Source: Flaveria trinervia (Eukaryota; Streptophyta; Magnoliopsida; Asterales; Asteraceae). From it: a stretch of DNA of 64,000 bases. Under the pieces are notes generated by a model. It was given only the letters and a program-made list of their open reading frames with translations. It was not told the DNA's origin and searched no databases. The number at the start of each line of letters is the position of its first letter. Position 1 is the first letter of the stretch. Both the position numbers and the translations under genes were made by a program. Shown piece after piece: positions 51,965 to 63,998 of the stretch. The DNA is taken from assembly GCA_025506515.1 (NCBI GenBank), contig CM046444.1, forward strand, positions 75,477,624 to 75,541,623. The letters are read 5' to 3'.

Positions 51965-52523
51965 ACCGACCTCTAGGTCATAAATCTTACCTTGCCAACC
52001 TGCATCATTTCCTGTTCACATATTATAAATGATGATACTATTTCCATTATTATTATTATTATGGGCATTTTTATTATTTTGCCGTTGTTGTATTTATTGG
52101 TGTTTCATGTGCCTTTTGTGATGATTTAACCTGATCAAGCATTAGTTAGGGAAATCTTAGTGTCTTGTGAAAGTTAATTAGACACCTTTGAAAAGTTTTA
52201 AATCATGGATGAAAACAATTAAAGTGTGTGCCTACACATTAAGAATTTCGACTAACATGCATGTTCATGCATAATAACAATTATCAACTAACAAAATTTT
52301 TACCATCTAAAATACTACCCAATACTACATAATTACACTTATACAATAAAAATTTAATTAAAACACCCCCCACTACAAGCCAGATCGGCCGCCCCATGTG
52401 GCACCACCCTCCTCAACCACTCACCACTCACCTTACTCTTCCCCACTACCATTTCATGCAATTCCACTACCCCATCAACTCACACTTCTCTCATAATCTC
52501 TCCTCTCTCTCCCTCTCGACCTC
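51965..52523. other. Unassigned DNA between J and H
   Basis: Begins ACCGACCTCTAGG; with the preceding TGTAACA it would also read as the start of another gypsy LTR (TGTAACAACCGACC), which H would then interrupt at 52523. It contains a (TTA)n stretch near 52050 and a CT-rich end. No coding signal. Confidence 0.35.
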
Positions 52524-53316
52524 TGTAGGATCGTTGAAGGGGGTTCAGTTACAACACAAACACAAAGAGGAGATTAACTAAACTTAATCAAACAGTATGA
52601 CTGGATTAACCAAAGTAAGATACTAAGAACACAAGTAATGTAAGAGACAGAACACAAAGAACACAAGTATATGGTTTTCAAGAATATAGTATATTGCTTT
52701 CTCTATGCTCTATTATAAGTGTTACAAAGCATGATTCAAAGCTACAAGAACATGAGATACTTATACTACATCCTACAGCCAGCTATACTTTGAAAGCCAG
52801 CTGGATACAATTGACTAGACACAAAACAAAATCAATTGTAAACTCAAAAGGCAGATTGGCTTTTGACTAGTAACTATGGCATGCCATAGCTCACATCCTT
52901 ATCTATTACAAAAAGGATAAAGTACATGAAATAAAAAGTTACAGAGTCAAGACCTCAATGTACAGTTACCGAAAGTATGGACCTTTTCACCAACTCATGT
53001 AAGTTGGTGACCTTACAGAGGTGCAGCGGAAAGGTGTCCATTTTATGGAAAAGTACACCAGATAAAGCATGTGGTAAGTCTTCGGAAGAAATCTGTCTTC
53101 ATGAGTTGATGCTTCGGAAGACTTTGTCTGTGACGCTTCGGAAGACTTCATATTGGCTTCGGAAGATACTGGTCTTGGCTTCGGAAGATTTCACACTTAG
53201 AATATTTCTGTTGTATTTGTGAAACATCCTAAGAATTCTTCTTCAATGCACTTGTGCAACATGCAATATAGACATTGGATGCTTAGGTTGCATCAGCCTT
53301 TTCATTAATCTCTACA
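52524..53316 (-). repeat. 3' LTR of element H (793 bp)
   Basis: Minus strand TGTAGAGATT to GATCCTACA. Five CTTCGGAAG copies (53080, 53112, 53136, 53157, 53179) lie in the U3 part. Pairs with the A LTR at 5775-6565. The plus-strand ORF 52977-53222 is an LTR shadow. Confidence 0.9.
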
Positions 53317-53329
53317 AACTCCCCCTAGG
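53317..53329 (-). promoter_or_regulatory. Polypurine tract of element H
   Basis: Minus strand CCTAGGGGGAGTT adjoining the LTR start TGTAG; identical to A over this stretch. Confidence 0.8.
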
Positions 53330-53422
53330 CTGATGCTACCAAAACACTTAGTAGACTTTAGATGTCAACAGTCCTCATTAGGATGATCACCAATCCTTTC
53401 TTCATAAGATGATCAGGATCCT

Positions 53423-54540
53423 TCAGACTATCAAGTGTCTTCTCATATCAAAGAGGTCATGCAAAGGCAACTGAAACATATCTTGCCATGTGTAAATGTC
53501 TTTAGTGCCTTGATATCTAATGACATGCCATCTTTCTGGATTTGTGGTGTATGTCCAAGACAAGAAGGGTCTTCCTGATGCTAGAGGAGCTGGTTGAATT
53601 GGAGTTGATGTAGCATCCTTTGGCTGCACAACCTCAAGATGTTCCGACTAATCCTAGGGTTTAGAAGAGGGTGCAGTTTTCTTCTTCTTTGGATTTGGTT
53701 TAGAAGCCATCCTCTTCTTTGTCTTTGTAGCTTTTAACTAAGAAGACTGGCCTATAGTACCAGATTGATCTTCATTGTCTTTCTCAGTTGGGACTTCCTC
53801 TCTCTTAGGCTCAGAAGGAGAGGGAAGTTGACCCTGTTGTGGATCAGAAGATGAAGCTTGCTGAGTTTCAGTAGGAGGTCCAGGTTGTGTTGTCTCTGGT
53901 TGTTCAACCTTAACCTCCACTTCAGGTGGGGCTCGACTTGGAGTGGAGTGTAAGTCAATGAGCTCTCCACTTTTGATCTTCTGCTTGATCACCCTAATAT
54001 GCTCATCCATAGTGGATAGAGACATGGGGCCAAGTCTCCTTCCGGAGAATCCATATAGCTTGAAGAAGCTTGTGATCCTTACCTATCAGCAAACTTCTTC
54101 ATGCTCTTTTGGATGATAGCTCTTGATTTTGCAGCTTCTTCCCTTAGCTTCTTCTTAGTTGTCTTTCTGTCCTTGATTATCTCAAGTTCAAGCTGTTTTA
54201 AGTACTCAAACTCAACATAGTCATAGGACAAGGGAAGGAGTGCATCTGCTTGATAGAAGTCTGTGGCACTCAGGTAGTTGATCATCTTGATCCTCTCTTC
54301 TTCTTTGTCTACCTGAGGTTCTTGTTGAACCACATCTTCTTGTGCTGGACTTTCCTGAACTGGAGAGAGGGTAGACATATCCTTGTACAGTCTTTTTCTT
54401 TTTCTCTCTTCTTTGACATGTACTAGAAGCTCTGTATCTTCTGCCTCCTTCTTCTCCTTTGACCTTTCCAGATCAACCAGTTCATTCAACTCTTCTAAGG
54501 GGAGAGAGATAACAATCTCTATGTCATAGTTCCTTGTCTA
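53423..54540 (-). pseudogene. H aORF C-terminal part: helical repeats, lysine-rich stretch, W-x-Y module
   Basis: Pieces 54489-54079, 54025-53738 and 53629-53423 (each begins at an internal codon). Repeat 1 ends in LPLEELNELVDLER (about 54510-54470), repeat 2 is INYLSATDFYQADALLPLS, repeat 3 is YGFSGRRLGPMSLSTMDEHI. A basic stretch with KTKK and KPNPKKKK lies at about 53735-53670, matching the A lysine-rich region, with a stop in between. The last piece has FLSWTY...RWHVIRYQG and LPLHDLFDMRRH, the W-x-Y module, and is truncated at its end relative to A. Confidence 0.7.
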
Positions 54541-54739
54541 CATGTAATTTATCCTTACTGCCCTTAACTCATCATTCTGAGTATTTGGTCTGGGGGCAGC
54601 CCTCATAGCAGACTCCTTGAGTCTTGAAGACTTAGCAGAGGAACTTTCTCCCCACAACCTCCTTTTCCTCTCTCTCTCTTTCCTCCTCCTCAATCTCCTC
54701 AGATGTCATCTTTCTTTTCCATTTGTCACTCATAGACCT

Positions 54740-55894
54740 TTATGACTCAGGGTGGAGAGAGATTTGGCCTTCATTGCTTGTTGCAGCATCTGAGCTCTGG
54801 CTAGAGAGAGGTTGAGAAGCACCTTCACCAGCAGGTGTCTCAATAGGAGTGTGGATCTCTACAGCAGTTGATGATGATGAGACAGGGGTCTCAGGTTCTA
54901 CCCCTAGGCCTTCAGTCAAGGTTTCCCCTTTGAAACTAATCTTAGGGTCTGCCTCAACATCCAGTTGAGTGATGGCATTGCCTGATTCCTTAAGTCTACT
55001 TCTTAAGCTGAACTCTATAGTGATCCTGTCTTGGATTCTTTGAGCCAGTCTGTCAGCTTGTCTTGATTTGCTTGGGTTGACAAGTGGCATGTTGACTGAA
55101 TCCAGACCTTCATAGTAGTTTAAAGTCTGAAAATTGAAGACTTCTTACTATCCTTGAACTATTATGATGATTAAGGCTTTCCTGATGTTTTCATACCTCT
55201 ACCCAATGATGTGATTGGAAGATGGTGAAGATGACATAGCCCTTGGTATCCCATCCTCAAACAAACTCTGTATGAAGGAGTCTGTGTAGTCTACATCAAT
55301 GTGAATTTGAGGAGGTTGCTGAGAATGCACTATTGCAAGTGAGGATGGTGAGTCCTTAATGTCCACTCTCTCTGAAGAACTCCCAGGTTCTGTAACTATG
55401 ATGACTTTCTCCCCCTTTGTGATAGCATCACCCACTTGCATAGGTGAGTTGGAAGATAGGTCAATCACATCCACAGGTTCTTGTGTTCATGGTTGAGCTC
55501 TTCTTAAGGGTCTCCCAGCTAGTTTTTCCTTAAGATATGAAATCTCAAGTTGCTGATCATTGATCCTGTTGTATAAGGTAGTCACCTGAGATTCAAGGTG
55601 ACTGACCTTTGAGACTAAATAGGTGCACGTTTTAGTCAGTTTGTGCACCTTTAGTCTTAGATCCCCCTCATCTTCATCAGAAGACTCATTGGGGGATGAG
55701 ATGATTAGACCAAAGTCCTCTCTCTCACCACCAGCTTCAGGTTCTTGGCTGCTGGTTTTCCTCTGCTCCCTGTCAATCTCAGTTGAGATGTCACTGGGCT
55801 GAGTTGTCATGGTTGAGGTCTTAATGATGTAATCACTTTTAGAAGTGAGAGCCTCTTCCATATGGACATCCTGAACAGGTTCAGAAGTGTCCAC
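54740..55894 (-). pseudogene. H aORF middle: coiled coil, SIM-like motif, W-x-Y region
   Basis: 55894-55487 has the acidic/serine stretch and coiled coil (LRLKVHKLTKTCTYLVSKV, SHLESQVTTLYNRI). 55474-55199 opens with VDVIDLSSNSPMQVGD, the SUMO-interaction-like motif, then TEPGSSSERVDIKDSPSSLA. 55090-54740 continues MPLVNPSKSRQADRLAQRIQ. Stops and frame changes lie near 55490, 55200 and 55100. Order and spacing are those of A. Confidence 0.7.
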
Positions 55895-56199
55895 CTCAGT
55901 TGTAGTGACTGATGTGGGATAGATATAGGAGACTCGGGAGCATTCATCTCTCTTTGAGTAGGGTTAAAGAAGAGAGACTTATTATACTCACTGAAACCTA
56001 GATCTTCATCGGTATAGAAATGAAGGTTGGGAATTGGTTGGTTGAGATCTATAGGCTGGGGATGGTAATAATCCCCTCAAGGTTGATCACTTGAGTGTTG
56101 AGACTCAGAGTGATGGGTTAAGGTAGTTGGGCTAATGAGCTCATCAGGCTGAGCATGAGGAACCTCAGCACTGATTCTTAGAGAGATGGGAGTGGTCTG

Positions 56200-57181
56200 C
56201 TACTTAGGAGAACTAGGAGCTTTAGTGTCCACTTCTTCCTGTATGGGTGAGTATACGGGGGCCTCCACAGATTGAATAGTCTGAGCAGGGGTTCGTTTGG
56301 ATTTTCTTTGGTAAGTGATGGTGATTTGAGGCTGTGTGGGTGGTTGGGAGGTAGTAAGTGTGGGCTCAACACTAGCTTGTGCTGGTAGGTTGTCACCTTG
56401 AGTAATGAGCTCTAACATTTTTGGGACAAGGGTTGTTTCTACCCTAGAGAAGCCAACAATGGGCTTTCTCAATATTTTAAAGATGTCGGGCTTCATCTGT
56501 CCCAATTTAAGAATGTTACCTATTTCCCTTAACTGTGAGCCTAGTTCACAGTTAAGAATATACTGGACATATCTAGGAAACATGTAATATTCTAAGGAGT
56601 CTAAATTAGCAAATAAATTTGTATAAACAAACTGAGAATACCTGAATTTGACCCTCTGAACCATTCCATGGATTATGAAGGATAGATCCTCAGGAATCGT
56701 GTTCCATCCACCATGCTTGTTTGATAAGCTGTGGATGACCACATGGAGCAGGAATCTCCACTGGGATGAGACCATCCCTTTCCTAAAGGTCTTTACAGAG
56801 AAATCTCTCTCATATCCTATCTGCTCAAAGTATGATTGACAGCTTCCTTTGGGAAGAACACCTCACCTTCTTCATCATCCAACTGAAGATGCCTGTTGAT
56901 GATGGCCGGAGTGATGAAGCTTGTTCTCCCCTGCACTGTGGAAGACAGTGCCTTCTCCCTGTCCATAATGACCTCTTGGAAGGTCTTCCAGAAATCAAGC
57001 AGTTGATCCTCATAGAGAGGAGGATCAATGGTTAGGGAGGTGAAGTAGTTAGACAGAGCTAAAAATCAACAAACCTCTGAGAAATGAGGATCTTTCTCAG
57101 AGTTAACAAAGCAAACTGATTATGTTGCATGTGTAGCTGTATGGTAAAGTTGGGGTCATTTCTGTGAGCAAGGTTGGCCAT
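56200..57181 (-). pseudogene. H aORF N-terminal domain and linker
   Basis: The ATG at 57181 gives ANLAHRNDPNFTIQLH, matching A from its start. A frame change near 57100 follows, then a second region 57028-56825 in another frame, and the long piece 56775-56200: SSQWRFLLHVVIHSLSNKHG, FIIHGMVQRVKFRYSQFVYT, YYMFPRYVQYILNCELG, then the proline-rich linker. Because A and H differ in where they are broken, the intact ancestor clearly encoded one long protein. Confidence 0.75.
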
Positions 57182-57365
57182 TGTGTGGTAGCTTAAAGAT
57201 GAAGGAAGAAGGAAGAAAGAAATTTCAAAGAGAAATTTAGGGTTTTAGGTTTTGGAGGAAGAAAGATGATAGAAAGAGGGGGAAGCTGTTGTGTTTATAT
57301 GTGAGAGGGATTTCAGATAAAGTTTAATGAAAGAGGATAAACTTTAAAATTTGGATGTCGGTCCC
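57182..57365 (-). promoter_or_regulatory. Putative internal promoter and leader of the H aORF
   Basis: Minus-strand TATA box (plus TTTATA at 57294-57299), 113 bp before the ATG, followed by a CT-rich leader. The upstream block GTGGGACCGACAT matches A at 1722-1734. Confidence 0.5.
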
Positions 57366-57423
57366 ACCTCTGAAAAAGTAGTTTACTTTTGCTCAAAAAG
57401 TAGTTTTCTTGGAAGTCAAAAAG

Positions 57424-57735
57424 CTTCCGAAGGTTTATTATCTTCGGAAGTTTTAATTAAAAAGCTTCCGAAGCTAAAATAACTTCGAAAGAATTTCCTG
57501 AGAGTTTTGGGAATTTTGCTTCGGAAGAGAAATTAAAACTTGAGTGCTTTGTATATAAAATAACAAAACTTCTGAGAGTTAATTTTGCTTCGAAAGTAAA
57601 TGGTCCTTGAAAATAGGTAAGTGTCTGAGACAAGTATTTAAGCTTCGGAAGATAGATCAAAAACTCTTTCGAAGGTAAATTTTTAGACAGTTATTTATTT
57701 TTAAGGTATGATTTGGTTCCGAAGTTAAAAGCATA
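57424..57735 (-). promoter_or_regulatory. CTTCGGAAG/CTTCCGAAG cluster upstream of the H aORF
   Basis: Exact copies at 57424, 57442, 57465, 57519 and 57643; one-base variants near 57483, 57589, 57666 and 57717. Matches the A cluster in position but has decayed more. Confidence 0.6.
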
Positions 57736-57888
57736 ACTTCTGAAGTATCAGAAATTTTCAAAAATCTAAGGAAAGTCTTCAAAAAGAAATTTTTATCCAA
57801 AGAAAACATGAGCTTATGAAGATGATGAACTAGACAACTTAGAACCCACATATTTTAAGAAATAATAAGAATTAGTTTTAAGAAAAAC

Positions 57889-58770
57889 CTACTCAAAGTT
57901 AATCATCCCAATAGTTGATATAAGATATTTAAATCTCTGTTCATCAAAAGCCTTTGTAAACTGATCAACATATTGTTCATCTGTGTGAACTTTGACTAGT
58001 TTAATTAATCCCTTTTCATAGTTATCTCTTATTAAATGATACCTGATATTGATGTGCTTTGACCTTGAGTGCTGCACAGGGTTCTCTGTGATTGAGATAG
58101 CACTATTGTTGTCTATGTGAATGGGAGTCTCCTTGAAGTTTAACCCATAGTCCAGCATCTGATTTTGAATCCAAAGCACTTGAGCACAGTAGCTTCCAGC
58201 AACAATGTATTCAACTTCAGGAGTTGATGCAGAGACACAGGAATGTTTCTTGCATTGCCATGAGACAACCCTTCCACCAAGGAACTGACATCCCCCAGAT
58301 GTAGACTTTGCAGTCATGTTGCAACCACCAGAATCACTATCTGTATAGGCATACAGATTGAAGTCATGATTCTTAGGGTACCATAAACCAAGTGTTGATG
58401 CACCTTTGAGGCATCTTAGAATCCTCTTGACAGTGATGAGGTGAGACATCTTAGGGTTAGCTTGGTATCTTGCACAGATGCATGTAGCAAACATGATATC
58501 AGGCCTGCTAACAGTATGATACATAAGAGACCCAATCATAGCCCTGTATAAGTGCTCATCTACACACTCCCCCTCAAGATCAGTTCCAAGGGAGTGGTTT
58601 CTAGCTATGGGTGTATTAGCAATCTTACAATCAGTCATGTTGAATCGCTTGAGTATGTCCTGAACATCCTTTGACTGACGTATGAAGATGCCATCTTCAA
58701 CTTGCTTCACTTGAAGTCCTAGAAAGAAATTGAATTCCCCCATGGCACTCATTTCAAATCTGTCTTTCAT
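57889..58770 (-). pseudogene. pol: H RT C-terminal part and RNase H
   Basis: A 293-codon frame nearly identical to A 304-1187: RFEMSAMGEFNFFLGLQVKQ, MIGSLMYHTVSRPDI, YTDSDSGGCNMTAKSTSG, SASTPEVEYIVAGSY (A has AEAEY; the acidic motif is altered here), HIDNNSAISITENPVQHS and QFTKAF. It ends IGMINFE like A. The first ATG is internal to RT. Confidence 0.92.
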
Positions 58771-59181
58771 CAGCTTCTCAAAGTCTCGCAGAGCTTTGGA
58801 TTAGTTGAACCAAAGATGATGTCATCCACATACACTTGAACTAACAATATGTCATTTCCCTGTCCTTTGATGAAGAGAGTTCCATCTATAGTACCTCTCT
58901 TGTATCCATGTTTACAAAGATACTCAGACAGTGTCTCATACCATTTCCGAGGTGCCTGATGCAGCCCACAGAGAGCTTTGTCAAGCTTGCAACCATAATC
59001 AGGATGATCAGGGTCTACAAAACCAGGTGGCTATTTGACATATACCTCTTCACCAATCACTCAATACAAAAACACACACTTCACATCAAGCTGAAAGACC
59101 TTGAAGTTCTTGGATGCAGCAAATGCCAGGAATATCCTAACAACTTCTAATCTTGCTACTGGAGCAAAGACATCAGTCTAG
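58771..59181 (-). pseudogene. pol: H RT central part, frame-broken
   Basis: No long open frame, but all RT segments are present in shifting frames: DVKCVFLY-like near 59080, a PPGF-like segment near 59025, LYGLHQAPRKWYETLSEYL near 58975-58910 and an intact YVDDIIFG near 58840-58815. Stops near 59035 and 58800. The plus-strand frame 58908-59150 is a shadow. Confidence 0.8.
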
Positions 59182-60057
59182 TCAATCCCTTCTTCTTGTG
59201 TGTCCTTGAACAACCAGTCTCGCTTTGTTCTTGATGATGATGCCTCTATCATCTTTCTTGTTCCTAAACACCCATTTTGTTCCAATGGTAGTCTTCCCAT
59301 AAGGAAGAGGACAAAGGTTCCAAACTTTCTGCCTTTTGAATTGAAGCAGCTCTTGTTGCATAGCTTCAACCCAACTTCCATCCTTTAGAGCCTCATCAAC
59401 TTTCTTTGGCTCTATCTGGGATATGAAACAAGAGTGAAGACAAACATTTGCTTCATGGGTTTGTCCTATTGTTGTTACCCGTGAGACAACATCTCCAATG
59501 TTGTTTGTGGTGGGTAGAGACTTGTGGATCTTAAGCTGAGGGTTCACAGCAAGTTGCTGAGAAAGATCTAAATTAGAGAAATTTAGATCTGGCATGGATG
59601 TTTCTCCCACCACATCAGCACACTTTTCAATTGAGACTTGATCCAAGCAGTATGTGATATCATTGATGTTCTCATCTGTGGTGTGGTTAGTGGCATCAAG
59701 AAATTCTTGGTCACTATCACCACCACCATTATTGTCTTCTACAATTGAGGTGTTCTTATCTGATTGTGGAGCCTCTGAGTTGGAATTTGAAGGCACCCTA
59801 GATGTATCTGCTGAGTTTGTCATTATAGTGCTGACAGAAACCTCATTTGCAGAAGTAGTTCTAACTGGAGCTGAAGATGTATGACTTGAAGGTCTTCTTA
59901 GCTCAAATCTTGGATTAGGATCACCTGTATTTAAATTTTTTGCAAATCCTGAAACATTCTCACAATATTTGTTAAAATAGTTGGTAACTAAATCAAGATC
60001 AAATAACCAATCCAGACCAGAACCAACAACATAAGGTGTGTGTTCGTTGAATGTCAC
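59182..60057 (-). pseudogene. pol: H post-integrase linker and RT N-terminus
   Basis: A 291-codon frame. The first ~190 residues are an acidic, Asn/Ser/Thr-rich linker (VEDNNGGGDSDQEFLDATNH). RT begins at SQIEPKKVDEALKDGSWVEA, then LQFKRQKVWNLCPLPYGKTT, IGTKWVFRNKKDDRG and KARLVVQG. A frame change near 59190 ends it at HTRRRD. The segment is typical of Sirevirus pol. Confidence 0.88.
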
Positions 60058-60540
60058 ATTGGCTGACTCCTTATCTTTAGAAGAGTATCCAATAAAGTGT
60101 CCATCATCTTATTTCTCAGCGAACTTGGCAATTTGATCTTTGGTATTCAAGATGGTGCAAGGACAAATAAATGACCTGAGAAAACCAATGAGAGGTTTCC
60201 TCTTCTACAAAAGTTCATAAGGAGTCTTGCGATGAGTCTTAACTACCAAAACTCAATTCTGCACATACCAGGCAGTGTTGACTGCCTCTACCCAGAAGGT
60301 GACGGGCAGCTTAGAGTCAGACAGCATGGTTCTTGCAGCTTCAATCAGTGTCCTGTTTCTCCTCTCAGTAACACAATTCTGCTGAGGAGTCCTGGGAGCA
60401 CTGTATTGTCTTTTAATACCCTTTTCATCACAGAATGTATCAAGGATTTGGTTCTTAAATTCAGTTCCTTGATCACATCTTATGATCTTGACCTTGTGAT
60501 CAGATTGATTCTCAATCTTTAAGTTGAAATTCTTCAGAAT
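60058..60540 (-). pseudogene. pol: H integrase C-terminal half, frame-broken
   Basis: Minus-strand remnants: IIRCDQGTEFKNQ (second Asp) near 60490-60445, QQNCVTERRNRTLIEAARTM (catalytic Glu) near 60385-60330, WVEAVNTAWYVQN near 60300-60255, and a post-integrase KDQIAKFAEK segment near 60150-60110. Stops near 60543, 60255 and 60107. The plus-strand frame 60232-60522 is a shadow. Confidence 0.8.
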
Positions 60541-61059
60541 CTAAGGAGTCTCATCATTAGTTCTAAGGAAGAAAACCCAAGTGAATCTTGTAAAGTCATT
60601 TGTGATCACTAAACAATAAGAGGTCCTTCCTAAACTCATTACACTGGTGGGGCCAAAGAGATCCATATGTAACAAGTGTATGAGTGTAGTGATGGAGTTC
60701 CTTTCCTTAGGCTTATGAGATACCTTATGTTGCTTCGCTTTCAGGCATGCAACACAGTGGTCATCACTTGTAATCTCTTTCTTTGGTATTCCAGTTACCA
60801 AATCATTTTTAATTAATCTGTTCATGTTCTTAAAGTTTACATGGCATATTCTTTTATGCCATAGGAAAGACTCATCACTATTTGCTTTAGACAGAAAGCA
60901 TAAAACTTCTCTAGAGGGAGATGTTTCTTGCAAATCCATGTTGTACATGTTCCCTTTCTTGGGGGCTCTAAGCAGGATATGCTCATGAGGAAAAACAATG
61001 CACTCATGCTCAGTGAAGAGCATGTTATGACTCTGATCACAAAATTGGGATACACTCAA
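60541..61059 (-). pseudogene. pol: H pre-integrase domain and integrase start
   Basis: A 172-codon frame: SVSQFCDQSHNMLFTEHECI, then the H-H-C-C finger LWHKRICHVNFKNMNRLIKN ... DHCVACLKAKQHKVSH, then the core LLHMDLFGPTSVMSLGRTSY (first Asp) and FTRFTWVFFLRTNDETP. The TAG at 60541-60543 is a premature stop; the core continues in the next region. Confidence 0.88.
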
Positions 61060-61281
61060 AAGATTGTACCCAAGCTCTTTAACAAAGTTTACCTTATCAA
61101 TGCTGAGCTTACCATTTGTGACCTTGTCCCTTCCAGAAATGTAACCACCTTCATCTCCTCCAAAGGCAACTGGTCCTCCATCAATTATTTTAAAGTTCTA
61201 GAGTAATGACCTATTGCCTGTCATGTGCCTGGAACAACCACTATCAATGATCCAGACATTTTTGTTTGTCTTCAGCTGTCC
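61060..61281 (-). pseudogene. pol: H protease
   Basis: VWIIDSGCSRHMTGN at about 61257-61213 gives the copia protease active site with intact D-S-G, in a frame different from gag (offset +2). A GGPVAFGGDEGGYISGRDKV-like segment, typical of this protease, follows at about 61180-61120. A TAG near 61200 lies between them. Confidence 0.78.
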
Positions 61282-61312
61282 CTGCACAAAGAAAATGATT
61301 AGTTACATTTGG
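61282..61312 (-). promoter_or_regulatory. 3'-splice-site-like sequence before H protease
   Basis: Minus strand ATGTAACTAATCATTTTCTT then TGTGCAG|GG. The TAA of CTAAT is also the gag stop (WVSKCN-stop). Same arrangement in C, D and E. Confidence 0.4.
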
Positions 61313-62474
61313 AAACCCAAGCCTTGCTTGTCTTGGGCTCATTAACAGAAGGTAATTCCACAGTAATAGATCCTATGGTTGTGTTAAGAGGATCTTGAGC
61401 TGTTGTTGATGGAGAATTCTCAGTCACTTGGTCTTTCTTAGACTTCCACACCACCTTTGGATTCTTCGACTTGACCTTCAAAAACTTTGGAAACTTTGGA
61501 ACTTCGGAAGTTTTGATGACTGAACCTTTGGAAGATTCCGCAAACACCGCAACAGACTTTAGTGCTTCGAAAGAACTCCTTTCTTCCGAGACCAACTTTT
61601 CTTCCCAGGGTAATTTTCCACTTCCCTTCTTCTTAGACTTCGAGCTTTCGAAGGAAACAGGTTTTCCTTCCATAGCTTGAATCTTCTTAGAACTCTTTGA
61701 TGTCTTTGTACTGGTCATATGGATAGTACCTTTAGGATTGTATGGACAATCCTTAGCAATATGAGAGGTACTTTCACACATGACACACACCATTTTCTTT
61801 TTCACGAGAGTCTTTTTCTAGGAACAAGACTTTCTTTGGTCACATACCTTCTCCACCTTCATCTTTGCAAATGTTGAGATAGTTCCTTTGGGTTGGGAAC
61901 TATTCTTGAAGTTTGATGGTCCAGGCTGTGCAGCAGTGGTACACAGCAGATCAGTATTCTTCTTGTTACTGAGATGAGCTGAACAAGAACCAGAACTCTT
62001 AGCAGAAAAGTTTTGGTTGATGTCTTCAGTCCCTACCAGTTTAAATTATGCAGAGATGAAAACTTGTTTCTGCTTAGAGTCAAAAGTAGCCTTGATCTCT
62101 TGAGCCTTCCTTGCATTTCTTTTGCTCTTTCTGATCAAGTTCTTTCTCATGGACTTGGTCATCACAGTCTTCTTCTTCTCCTCAGAAGGATAGTGGCCCT
62201 TCTTAGAATCCTCCTCTTCACTCTTCTCAGAGGAATTCTTCACTATCTTTTCTTCATCCTCTACACGTATAGGATCCATGAGAGGAAGCTTATCTTCACA
62301 AGTTCCACACCTAGGAGATCTTATAGATAGGATTGTGTGTGGAGGAGCTATCTCATTGGATCCCATTCCCTGCATGTTTTGATAGCACACTTTGTTGTGC
62401 AGGGATGTGGATATCAAGTTCTTGAAGGTCTCTTCCTCAAGAACACTCTTTGCTGCCCTGGCTTTGTTGATCAC
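61299..62474 (-). pseudogene. gag: H gag C-terminal region with the second zinc knuckle
   Basis: Pieces 62474-62046 (basic, E/K-rich; SEKSEEEDSKKGHYPSEEKK) and 61805-61299. The latter opens with MVCVMCESTSHIAKDC, a CCHC knuckle, followed by a K/S-rich region and PKTSKAWVSKCN-stop. About 240 bp between them (61806-62045) contain stops; the family relative C has the same order. Links Gag to the protease frame. Confidence 0.82.
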
Positions 62475-62750
62475 AAGCTCAGCCTAGCACTCAGTTAACT
62501 TGGTTATGAGATCTTTGATTTGAGTCCTAAAATTTGTGTGTTCATGTTTTAGAACTGAAATGGTTTTCTCAAGGTCCTCTGTCTTTAGTTTATAATCATT
62601 TTCAGACTTTCTAAATTTAGATTTTATAAATGTTTAAGGACTCAAGGTCAGATCTCATCTCCAGGTTATGAGACCTGTATCTATTAACTTTAGCAATGCA
62701 TTCAGGAGTACAAAGATGTTCCAATACCTTGGTTTTATCATGATCTTCCA
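62475..62750 (-). other. H gag coiled-coil region, frame-broken
   Basis: Minus-strand remnants of a coiled-coil region, including a KTISVLKHEHTNFRTQIKDL-like segment near 62580-62510, in broken frames. Gag of C and E also has a coiled coil here. Confidence 0.5.
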
Positions 62751-63332
62751 TCAAAGCTTGGTTAGGAGAAGCATCTTCCACCTGAAAGCTCCAGTCAAAG
62801 CCTCATTCTTCAACACAACAGCAGTCTGCTGCTTTGACTTCTCATTCTGGAGAGCTTTGTCAGTGTAGTTTGGTCTGGACTGTGTTTGGCCAGCATTTAT
62901 TTTAGGTGCCTTACACTCTCTAGCAAAGTGGCCCATCAAGTTACAGTTGTAACACTTGACTTTCACTTTGTCCGGGCCAAACTTTCCGCTGGTTGCATTG
63001 CTTGGAAACTTCCTTCCAGTCCTCTTGTAGAACTTCTTGGCTCTGTGAGTTAGAAGAGCCATCTGCTGGACTATTTCCATGTATTCCAGATCATCTGGAT
63101 GAATACAGTCCACGTCTTCAAGAGTGAAAAGAGAGTTGCCACAGCTTTCATCTGAAGACATAAAAGCTTGAGAAGAACTTGTCTTTTGGAATGGGCTTCC
63201 TTGAGTGTAGTTCTCCCTTGGTGTCTTTGGGAAGGTGATGAAAGGACCCTTTGGTGAGTTGTCAGGGTAGCATATGAGATGATGTTTGGGTTCTATGTTG
63301 TCCCTTTCAACCACATGTAAGGCTGAACCCAT
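62751..63332 (-). pseudogene. gag: H gag middle with zinc knuckle 1
   Basis: A 193-codon frame: FITFPKTPRENYTQGSPFQK, DDLEYMEIVQQMALLTHRAK, KFYKRTGRKFPSNATSGKFG (shared with C and E), then the intact knuckle CYNCNLMGHFAREC near 62955-62910. The frame changes at the end near 62755. Confidence 0.9.
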
Positions 63333-63359
63333 TTGATTGTTGGAGTTGCCGGATAAACC

Positions 63360-63998
63360 TTACGTGTTCATCTCCACCTGGTAACCACTGAGAATCCCAT
63401 ATAACTCTATCAGAGTAAGAGTTTTGAGATTTTCAGTTCTCTTGATCACCACATAGTAGTGTATCCATTGCCTAGGAAGTGAGGACATGAACTTCCTTAC
63501 AATGTCTCCGTTCTCAAGAGAGAATCCTCCATCCACTAGGGTATCCACAATCTCAACATACCTGAAGTACTGCTGAGTCATGGTATCAATTGTTTTAAAG
63601 GTGAAGTTTTCAAACTACTACTTCAGGAGATCCTTCTTCTTCTCCTTGGCTTCAGAGGAACCGTCATACATCAGTTTCAATGCATCCCATAGCTGCTTAG
63701 CTGTTTTGCACTTCTTAAAACCTCTATACACAGAGTTTGGAAGGGCAGTTTGAAGGGCTGTCATGGCTTTTCTGTCAATCTCTACTCTCTTCCTATCTTC
63801 ATCAGAGTAGTTAGCCATATCTTTGGGGATCACACCAGCACCAATAGCAGAAGGGGTGCTAGGTATGAAAGGTCCATTCTTAATAGACTCCCACATTCTT
63901 GAATCAAGAGACCTAATGAAACCTTCCATTCTTAAACACCAAATGTCAAACTCATCAAGAGTGATCAGTGGGGACTTGTTCATGGTTCCAGTTTCCAT
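63360..63998 (-). pseudogene. gag: H gag N-terminal capsid region
   Basis: ATG at 63998 (METGTMNKSPLITLDEFDIW), followed by the Gag signatures MWESIKNGPFIP, LQTALPNSVYRGF, AKQLWDALKLMYDG. A stop at 63618-63620 splits it from 63581-63360 (MTQQYFRYVEIVDTLVDGG, SSLPRQWIHYYVVI, LIELYGILSGYQVEM). The start is at the right edge of the window, so the leader is not visible, but the N-terminus aligns with other copia Gags. Confidence 0.9.

Noticed and set aside
52977..53222. 81-codon plus-strand ORF
   Set aside because: Lies antisense within the H LTR, where repeated CTTCGGAAG motifs keep the frame open.
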